Assembly: GCA_031277805.1 (NCBI GenBank)
Contig: JAITLR010000025.1
Coordinates: 33,845-97,844, forward strand
DNA length: 64,000 nucleotides
Origin: Comamonas sp.
Lineage (GTDB): Bacteria > Pseudomonadota > Gammaproteobacteria > Burkholderiales > Burkholderiaceae_C
Direction: 5' to 3'
Part shown: positions 45,775-52,335 of the stretch, in pieces
Position numbering within the stretch: position 1 is the stretch's first letter
How the letters are laid out: each line of letters opens with the position of its first letter
Notes under the pieces: generated by a model
Told to the model about the DNA's origin: nothing
The model's input: only the letters and a program-made list of their open reading frames with translations
Databases searched by the model: none
Position numbers and translations under genes: made by a program

Positions 45775-47799
45775 TCAAGAACCCATATAGCGCAGCGCCA
45801 CACAGGTGATGTCATCCGCCTGGGGCGCACCGCGCTCGAAGGCGTGGACATCGGCCAGCACGCCTGCGGCCACCTGAATCGGCGCGTGCTCTGGCCCGGC
45901 CATCAGCGTGTGCAGCACCTGCTCCAGCCGTGGCTCGCCATATTCCTGCCCATCGGGATCGAAGGCCTCGGTCACACCGTCGGTATAGAGGAATAGCTGG
46001 TCGCCAACGCCCAGCTCAGCGCTGCCCGCGCGGTAGGGAAAGCCTTCGCTCACGGCCACGGCCATGCCACCGGTGCGCGGCAGCAAGGCCACGCCGCCGT
46101 CCGCGCGCAACAGGTAGGGCGGGTTGTGCCCGGCATTGACGTAGCGCAGCTGGCCGCTTTCCAGATTCAGCACGCCATAGAACAGCGTGACGAACATCAT
46201 CTGCTCGTTCTCTGCGGCCAGCAGGTCGTTGAGCTGGCCCAGGCATTTCGTGGGTTCGGCGATGAACTGCGCCGTGGCCTTGAGCAGCGTGCGCGTGATC
46301 GTCATGAACAGCGCAGCGGGCACGCCCTTGCCGGAAACGTCGGCGATCACAAAACCCAGATGTGCATCGTCGATGAAGAAGTAATCGTAGAAGTCTCCGC
46401 CAACCTCGCGCGCCGGCGTGATGTGGCAGTGCAGTTGCACGCGCGCATCCTGCGGCTGCTGACGCGGCAAGATGCTCAGCTGGACCTGGGCCGCGATCTG
46501 CAGCTCCTGCTCCAGGCCGGCGAGGCGGTTCTTCGTGACCAAGGCCTCGCGCAGCTCCTGCACCATGCCGGTCAGGCGCTGGTGCTGATCTATGAGCCGG
46601 CCCGACAATTCATTCATCACGCCGGCCAGTTGGCGCAGTTGCTCCTCATCGCCGCCCTCGTCTCTGTCGCCAGCCTGCAGCGCCAGGGGCTGGTGCGTGG
46701 CTTCAGCCAGGCTCTGCAGCTTGGTGCGCAGCAGGCGCTCCTGCCTGCGGCGCACGCGCTCGCGCAAGGCGCGCGCCGCAGCCAGTTCCTGTGCATTGCG
46801 CCGGAAAGCAGCCACGGCCCGGGCAATGCGGCCGATTTCATCATTGCCCACATAGGGCAGACGCACGCTGGCATCGCCCTGGGCCAGCGCCTGCAAGGCA
46901 TCGATGGAATGCTCAAGCGGACGCAGGCTGCGGCGCAGGTAGAAATTCAGCCCCAGCAGCACGGCCAGCAGCAAGGCAGCAATAGCGCCCAACGCCAGTC
47001 GTCCGAGAAAACGGCTTGCCGCAGCATCCTGCGTGTGGTCGGCCAGCGTGATCAGTGTGCCTGCCGCATGGCCCGCGAGATCGTTCACCGGCATGCTGCT
47101 GAGGGCATAGGTTTTGCCGCCCAGTTCCAGCTCACCATGCTGAGCCGCTCGCTGCATGACATGTCGAGCCGCAACCCGCCACAGCTCGGCATCGGTGGTG
47201 GCCAGCAGATTGCCGCGCAGATCGAGCAGCGTGACCACGGAAGCCGTGCGCCGCGCCATGTGCTGCAGGGCGTGATGCGCATCACGCGCCAGCGCCAGTA
47301 CCGCAGGCTCGGACTGGTCGGGCAGCCTTCTGGTGGAAATCACCAATACCTGATCCGCCCCTAGCACGCGCAGGCCGTCCATGACGTCGCCGGCAACAGC
47401 CCGCTCCAGACTGTCCGCGTCAAGCAAGACTCGCTGCGGCACCTGCCCCTGAATCACGGGACTGCGACCCAGGCTCAGCACGGCAGCCAGATCCAGCGGC
47501 TGGCCCGGCCCTGGTTTCAGGCCCGCTTGTGCCATGGCCTGGGCAATGGCAGCCGGATCGGCGCGCCGCACAGCCTGCAGGAAATGCGGCGCCAGAACCA
47601 GTCGGTCCGCGTACTGGTCCAGCGTCTGATCTTCCGCAGCCAGGGCTTCGGCCCATAGCGCCGTCTGCGCGGCCTGGGTCGTGGCGGCCAGACGCTGCAG
47701 CAGCAGCTGTTCGCGCAGCAGTCCGGCACCGCCCAGGCCCAGCGCCGTCAGCAGCAGACCTACGGCGGCCATCAAGGTAATGCGCGTGCGCAGCAGCAT
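45775..47799 (-). CDS. Membrane-bound PP2C (SpoIIE/RsbU-type) phosphatase with HAMP domain
   Basis: Protein of 674 residues. TM1 about 8-28, an extracytoplasmic domain of about 230 residues (29-262), TM2 about 266-288, a HAMP domain (NFYLRRSLRPLEHSIDALQALAQGD), a coiled coil (LRERVRRRQERLLRTKLQSL...), then the PP2C/SpoIIE catalytic domain (about 440-672) with VGGDFYDYFFIDDAHLGFVIADVSGKGVPAALFM, NAGHNPPYLLR, LFLYTDGVTEAF and ADDITCVALRY. It would remove phosphate from a STAS protein. It is the last gene of the overlapping operon from 54675; its ATG abuts the stop of the 269-residue sensor. Confidence 0.92.
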   Translation of the reverse strand: MLLRTRITLMAAVGLLLTALGLGGAGLLREQLLLQRLAATTQAAQTALWAEALAAEDQTLDQYADRLVLAPHFLQAVRRADPAAIAQAMAQAGLKPGPGQPLDLAAVLSLGRSPVIQGQVPQRVLLDADSLERAVAGDVMDGLRVLGADQVLVISTRRLPDQSEPAVLALARDAHHALQHMARRTASVVTLLDLRGNLLATTDAELWRVAARHVMQRAAQHGELELGGKTYALSSMPVNDLAGHAAGTLITLADHTQDAAASRFLGRLALGAIAALLLAVLLGLNFYLRRSLRPLEHSIDALQALAQGDASVRLPYVGNDEIGRIARAVAAFRRNAQELAAARALRERVRRRQERLLRTKLQSLAEATHQPLALQAGDRDEGGDEEQLRQLAGVMNELSGRLIDQHQRLTGMVQELREALVTKNRLAGLEQELQIAAQVQLSILPRQQPQDARVQLHCHITPAREVGGDFYDYFFIDDAHLGFVIADVSGKGVPAALFMTITRTLLKATAQFIAEPTKCLGQLNDLLAAENEQMMFVTLFYGVLNLESGQLRYVNAGHNPPYLLRADGGVALLPRTGGMAVAVSEGFPYRAGSAELGVGDQLFLYTDGVTEAFDPDGQEYGEPRLEQVLHTLMAGPEHAPIQVAAGVLADVHAFERGAPQADDITCVALRYMGS

Positions 47800-48612
47800 T
47801 CAGCCTTCCTCCCGCTGCCCGACGACAGGGCGCACGATGCGCTCTATGTCTTCTCGCATCAGTCCATCGAAATCCATGGCCAGCAACTCCTGGGCATAGG
47901 CCTCTACGGCCTCTTGCGTCGCGTGCTGTTCGGCATCGCCCTGGGCCAGGGCTTCAAGCAGGGACTGCAGCCCTCCCCCTCGGGCCAGGATCTCCAGCCG
48001 AGGCGTATCGGCCTGTGCCGTCCCCTCCAGCCAGGCCCATGCCGCGCGGCGCTGGCGCTCCAATTGCGCGCCCGGTCCCAGCGCCGCCCACAAGCCAGCA
48101 CCCACGGCCAGCGCCAGCACCGCCGCTGCGCTCAGCATCTGGGCCCGCGCCAGGCTTTGCGGCATGGCAGCACGGCCTCCCGCCACCGCCACTACGGCAC
48201 CGGCCACCCCTTTCTTGGCGACGATCTCCACGCGAACCGTGTCCGCGGCATCGCCGGGAGCGGACTTGGAACCTGCGGCATGCAGCGTGTGACCGTCAGG
48301 CAGCACCACCGCAATCGAGGCCAACGTGGACTGGCGCTCGAGCGCCGCCGCCAGATAAGGCGCCACGCCCGGCAGCTCCTGCAGCGGAATACCCAGCCTT
48401 GCCGCGCGCCCCAGTTGCTGGGCCAAGGTCTGGGCCACCGACCGGGCCATGGCCCGCGCGTCCTGGCTAGCGGCCCGCGCGCCGTCTATGCGCAACTCGT
48501 GCAGAGCCCACAGTGCACAGCCGCTGCCGACGACGAGCAGCACCGCAAAAGCCAGCAGGCCCGCACGCCAGCGCATGTCCTGCAAAAACGAAAGACCGCG
48601 CTCAAGCTTCAT
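47800..48612 (-). CDS. Small bitopic membrane sensor, extracytoplasmic module
   Basis: Protein of 270 residues. TM1 about 15-38, an extracytoplasmic module of about 110 residues (GRAARLGIPLQELPGVAPYL, then SIAVVLPDGHTLH), TM2 about 156-180, and a soluble cytoplasmic tail of about 90 residues without a recognised output domain. The start overlaps the end of the upstream gene by 11 bases, and its TGA is followed at once by the phosphatase ATG. The layout and location suggest a subunit that senses the same signal as the phosphatase or alters its activity. Confidence 0.75.
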   Translation of the reverse strand: MKLERGLSFLQDMRWRAGLLAFAVLLVVGSGCALWALHELRIDGARAASQDARAMARSVAQTLAQQLGRAARLGIPLQELPGVAPYLAAALERQSTLASIAVVLPDGHTLHAAGSKSAPGDAADTVRVEIVAKKGVAGAVVAVAGGRAAMPQSLARAQMLSAAAVLALAVGAGLWAALGPGAQLERQRRAAWAWLEGTAQADTPRLEILARGGGLQSLLEALAQGDAEQHATQEAVEAYAQELLAMDFDGLMREDIERIVRPVVGQREEG

Positions 48613-49363
48613 GATCCAGCGCCTCCAGCTGTTTCAGCCCCTGCTGGCAGCGTTGCTGCATGGCCTGCCATTGACCACGCTGGCGCAAAGCCGCCTGCGT
48701 CAATGCAGTCGTATGCGCATCGCACTGCGCCAATGGCCTGCCTTGCAGAATGCGTGCGGCATCGCCATAGGGCCGCAGCAGAAGTTTGAGTCCCATGTAC
48801 ACGCAAGCCCAGGCGACCAGGCTGGCCAAGGCCGCCAGCATCAACCATTGCAGCCCCTGCTGTCCTTTCTGTTTCCACTGCCCCAGCGTTTGCGGAGCAG
48901 GTGCAGTGGACAGGGTGACGACAATGCCGCCCGCAGCCTGACCCAGGTCGTTGTCAAAGCGCTGGCCGATCTGGCGCAGCATCAGTGCTTCGGCGTGCCA
49001 GGGCTGTTCCTGCGTCAGATACCGACGCCAGTCGTCGGGCACGGGCCGGCCACGGCTGTCGGCATCGGTGCTGTAGAGCACGCTACCGCTGGCGGCATAG
49101 ACATCGATGGCCACGACCCGTGCAAAGGAGGCCTGCTCGCGCTCTATCACGCCCTGCAGCGCCTCCATTTGCTCCAGCTGCAATCCCGTGGCCAGAAAGT
49201 TCTCGGCCGTGGTGCGCAAGCTGCGCAGCAGATAGCCATCGAGCTGCGCCTCCATATCTGACTGGCGGGAACGTTCGGCCTGCTGCGTGAGCAGCAGCAA
49301 GGTCGCCAACAAGGTCAGCACGCAGACCTGCGCGACAGCATGGATGCGACCCGACAGCGTCAT
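48602..49363 (-). CDS. Small bitopic membrane sensor with Cache-like module
   Basis: Protein of 253 residues. TM1 about 9-26, an extracytoplasmic module of about 140 residues (FLATGLQLEQMEALQGVI, VVAIDVYAASGSVLY), TM2 about 172-192, and a short cytoplasmic tail of about 60 residues. It lies between alr (4-base overlap) and the second sensor (11-base overlap). The ATG at 49363 begins in the last codons of alr, which removes doubt about the start. No enzymatic output domain is visible; a role together with the phosphatase is inferred from the operon. Confidence 0.74.
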   Translation of the reverse strand: MTLSGRIHAVAQVCVLTLLATLLLLTQQAERSRQSDMEAQLDGYLLRSLRTTAENFLATGLQLEQMEALQGVIEREQASFARVVAIDVYAASGSVLYSTDADSRGRPVPDDWRRYLTQEQPWHAEALMLRQIGQRFDNDLGQAAGGIVVTLSTAPAPQTLGQWKQKGQQGLQWLMLAALASLVAWACVYMGLKLLLRPYGDAARILQGRPLAQCDAHTTALTQAALRQRGQWQAMQQRCQQGLKQLEALDHEA

Positions 49364-50508
49364 GCGGCCTCCATGGCCTCGGCTGCGCCGCACTGGCGGC
49401 GGTGCGATGCCAGTCTGGCCGACAGCGCCAGCACCACATTGGCGGCGACGCCGGCCGCTGCAGCCAGCGTTTGCAGCGGCTGCTGCCGACCATAGACTTC
49501 GGCCCACATGCCAGGTTGGATTTCGCCGGGCGCATAGCCGCTCACATCCAGCCCCACCATGCCCATGGCCACGCCGCCGACGATGGGGGCCGGCCGTCCC
49601 GCCAGGATCAGGTGCCCGCAGTTGACCAGGCCGAACGGCAGGCCATGGCCGTAACCCATGGCCACGGTGGCGATGCGCCGCGGACCGCCCGTGACATAGC
49701 TGCCCGCATAGCCGACCTCGGTGCCCTCGGACACATCGGCCACGCGCAGCACAGGCGCCCTCAGGCTGGCGACGGGCTGCAACAGCTCTGCAGCCTGCGC
49801 GCCTATGGGTACACCGAACAAGGCGCTGCCAACGCGCACCTGCTCGAAATGCCAGCCTGGCCCGGCAAAAACGCTGGACGAGGTGGCAATGCTGCGCTCG
49901 GCCCGCGGCAGTTGCGCCGTCCACTGCACAAAACGCTCATGCTGGCGTTGGCACTGCGGCGCCTCGGGATCGTGAAAGCGCCCCAGGTGGGTCACCCACA
50001 GTCGAATCTGGGCATCGTCCCAGAGCCTGGAGCCGGATTGCAATTGCGCCAGCTCGGCAGCGCCAAAGCCCAGGCGCGTCAGTCCGGTATCGAGGTGCAG
50101 GGCCACGGGCATGCGCTGCCCATGGCGCGCGGCATAACCGACCAAGGCCGCCAACTCATGGGGTCCGGCCAGTACGGGGGTCAGGCCGTGCGCGGTGAAA
50201 TCCTCGGCCGCCAGCCCGGCCAGGCCGTTGAGCACCAGGATGCGCAGCCCCGCCGCGCTCGCATCCACCGGCAGGCAAGCGCGCACAGCCAGCGCCTCGT
50301 CCACAGTTGCCACCCAGAAATTTCGGCAGCCCCATTGCCACAGTGGAGGGACAACGTTTGGAACTCCCAGGCCGTAGGCATCGTTTTTGACCACGGCACC
50401 GACACGGCTGCCCGGGCAAATGCTGCTCACGGCCTGCCAGTTATGCTTCAGTGCGCCAAGGTCTATGCACAGGCGCGGCCCATCATGCGCGGCAAGCTGC
50501 AAGCTCAT
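49360..50508 (-). CDS. alr: Alanine racemase (PLP fold-type III)
   Basis: Interconverts L- and D-alanine with pyridoxal phosphate. Length 382 residues. The PLP lysine is in VGAVVKNDAYGLG; HLDTGLTRLGF, the second barrel block, and VGSALFGVPIG follow; the catalytic Tyr of the C-terminal domain lies in EVGYAGSYVTGG. VAMGYGHGLPF replaces the usual GYADGYPR block, so the enzyme is divergent at the substrate side and might favour another amino acid. The ATG at 50508 lies right behind the GNAT stop. Placement inside a signalling operon is unusual; the housekeeping alr is presumably elsewhere. Confidence 0.83.
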   Translation of the reverse strand: MSLQLAAHDGPRLCIDLGALKHNWQAVSSICPGSRVGAVVKNDAYGLGVPNVVPPLWQWGCRNFWVATVDEALAVRACLPVDASAAGLRILVLNGLAGLAAEDFTAHGLTPVLAGPHELAALVGYAARHGQRMPVALHLDTGLTRLGFGAAELAQLQSGSRLWDDAQIRLWVTHLGRFHDPEAPQCQRQHERFVQWTAQLPRAERSIATSSSVFAGPGWHFEQVRVGSALFGVPIGAQAAELLQPVASLRAPVLRVADVSEGTEVGYAGSYVTGGPRRIATVAMGYGHGLPFGLVNCGHLILAGRPAPIVGGVAMGMVGLDVSGYAPGEIQPGMWAEVYGRQQPLQTLAAAAGVAANVVLALSARLASHRRQCGAAEAMEAA

Positions 50509-50510
50509 GG

Positions 50511-51188
50511 CTATCCGCCTTTCACAGTCGTCACCAGACGCAGGCTGCCGGCTGTCATGCCGGTAACCATGCCACGCCACCCCTGCATCAGCAGGGCCTG
50601 CTGCTGCGGCAGCTCGCCGTTGCCCAGCTCCACGCACACCTCCGCTTCGGGCCGCTGCAAGGCAGCCCGCTCCTGCGGGACCATGGCAAGCAGATAGCGC
50701 GCATGGCCGCCGTAGAGGTACTGCAACGCACGCACCGCAAAGCCGCAAGCCAGCAGGTTATGCCAGCTTGGCAGATTGCAGGGTGCGGCGGTGGCGAACA
50801 GCGCGGCGTCATGGGGAGCACAGTCCATGCGGCGGCGGATCAACTCGCGCTGCAGCCCCTGGCCGCGCCAACCGGGGTCCACGGCCGCTCCCGCAAGCTT
50901 GCAGACCGGCTGGCCCGCTACCAGCCCCAGCAGGCTGCGCGGATCGTCGTGCGCCAGCAAATCATGCTGCAGCACGCCATAGGCCACGAGGGTGTTTTCA
51001 TCCCAGGCGCCGATCACGCGCCCACGGCCCTGCAGCAGGCTCAGCATGAAGTCCCGCGTCTCGGGCTTGACCGCCTGCGCGGCCATGCCGGCAATGCTGA
51101 GCAAATGCAGCTCATGCATGGCCTGCAGGTCTGCCACCTGCAACAGGTGCCACCGCAAGTGGCTTGCGTCGGGAGCCGGGTTCGTCAT
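50511..51188 (-). CDS. GNAT-family N-acetyltransferase
   Basis: Acetyl-CoA-dependent acyltransferase of 225 residues. The GNAT acetyl-CoA loop is AGAAVDPGWRGQGLQRELIRRRMD; preceding strands (VIGAWDENTLVAYGVLQHD) and the following AAPCNLPSWHNLLACGFAV complete the fold. The acceptor substrate is not predicted. Its start overlaps the stop of the binding-protein gene by four bases, and the gene ends two bases before alr, so it belongs to the operon. One idea is that it acts on an amino sugar or D-amino acid linked to alr; that is speculation. Confidence 0.84.
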   Translation of the reverse strand: MTNPAPDASHLRWHLLQVADLQAMHELHLLSIAGMAAQAVKPETRDFMLSLLQGRGRVIGAWDENTLVAYGVLQHDLLAHDDPRSLLGLVAGQPVCKLAGAAVDPGWRGQGLQRELIRRRMDCAPHDAALFATAAPCNLPSWHNLLACGFAVRALQYLYGGHARYLLAMVPQERAALQRPEAEVCVELGNGELPQQQALLMQGWRGMVTGMTAGSLRLVTTVKGG

Positions 51189-52243
51189 GACGAGAAGGCT
51201 GGCGCATCGCCCACGGCAATGACTTCAGCGTAGTTGAGCATGTCGATGGGCGGATACATACGCAAGCTGTGGGCGACGCGCATATTGACCAGCAGGGAAA
51301 AGCGCTTGAGCGTTTCCACCGGCAGTGCACCAGCCGACTTGCCGCCGACCAGGATGTCCACGGCCTTGGCGCCGGCAAGTTGTCCCACCGAGTAATAGCG
51401 GCTGACCAGCCCCAACAGCGCACCGCCTGAGCGCACGGCCAGCTCCGCTGCACCGAAGGACGGCAGTTGTAGCTGCAATGCTGCGGGAGTGACTCGGTCA
51501 TACAGCGTACCCAGGAAGGTGTCGGGCAGCAGGTACAGCCATTGCGCGCCGGCAGCATGGATTTGCGCCACCAGGTCCTCCACGCCGTCGCCCACGGGCT
51601 GGCCTTGATCGTTCGTGTGAAAGGTACGCTCCACCAACTCGGCGCCCTGGCGCTGACAAAAGGCCCTGGCCTGGGCCACGATGGCCCGTGAATTGGACTC
51701 GGCGCCGTTGTAGAGCACGCCCAGCTTGGTGAAAGACCGGTAATTCTGCATGACGCGCAGCTGTACCTCGGGCGGCACCACATGCACGGCCCCCGTCACC
51801 TTGCGCCCCGGTGCATCAAGCCGCGGCACGATGCGCGACTGCACAGGCGCGGCCACCAGCGCAAAGACCACGGGAATATCGTGCACATAGCGTCGCTGCG
51901 TGTCAGGTTCGTCATATGGTCCCACCACGGCCAGCGTGACAGGCGTACCCCAGACATAGATCAGGTCTGGTGCCAGCGCCTTCGCTTCCTGCAAGATGGC
52001 AGGAATGCTGGAGACATCCTGCTGCACATCGCGCACCGTGTAACGCACCTGCAGTCCGGCATCGGCCAGATAGGCCCGGAAGCCCTTGTCCACATCGGTT
52101 TCACCGCGAAACGTGATCATCAGAATATGGAAGGCCCGGCCGCTCACCGGTTGCAACACCGGAGCAGCCATGGCAGACAACGGTCCTAGCATGGGCAAGC
52201 TGGTGCCCTGCAGGCAATGGCGGAGAAAGCGACGGCGTGACAT
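51185..52243 (-). CDS. ABC-type substrate-binding protein (ABC_sub_bind family) without its transporter
   Basis: Periplasmic binding protein of 352 residues. It starts SRRRFLRHCLQG, a twin-arginine-like signal, followed by a hydrophobic part ending SAMAAP. The mature chain has the ABC_sub_bind pattern (AILQEAKALAPDLIYVWGTPVTLAV, VVFALVAAPVQSRIVP, KLGVLYNGAESNSRAIV, GALLGLVSRYYSVGQLAG). No permease or ATPase gene follows. The ATG at 52243 has GAGAGA upstream; a GTG at 52339 would give a 4-base overlap with the MFS gene but add an N-terminal extension of 32 residues. It could be the ligand-binding part of the sensor system. Confidence 0.84.
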   Translation of the reverse strand: MSRRRFLRHCLQGTSLPMLGPLSAMAAPVLQPVSGRAFHILMITFRGETDVDKGFRAYLADAGLQVRYTVRDVQQDVSSIPAILQEAKALAPDLIYVWGTPVTLAVVGPYDEPDTQRRYVHDIPVVFALVAAPVQSRIVPRLDAPGRKVTGAVHVVPPEVQLRVMQNYRSFTKLGVLYNGAESNSRAIVAQARAFCQRQGAELVERTFHTNDQGQPVGDGVEDLVAQIHAAGAQWLYLLPDTFLGTLYDRVTPAALQLQLPSFGAAELAVRSGGALLGLVSRYYSVGQLAGAKAVDILVGGKSAGALPVETLKRFSLLVNMRVAHSLRMYPPIDMLNYAEVIAVGDAPAFSS

Positions 52244-52335
52244 GCGCGCTAGTCTCTCACAAAGCCTTACAAGAATTTTTTCAAAAAAACGCTGCGCTGG
52301 GCGCCGCTCTTTTTGCCGCCTTTCACGCTGGATCT

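Noticed and set aside
48602..49924. A longer version of the Cache-like sensor beginning inside alr
   Set aside because: The extension overlaps alr in another frame and has shadow composition; the ATG at 49363 gives a normal TM1 and a 4-base overlap.
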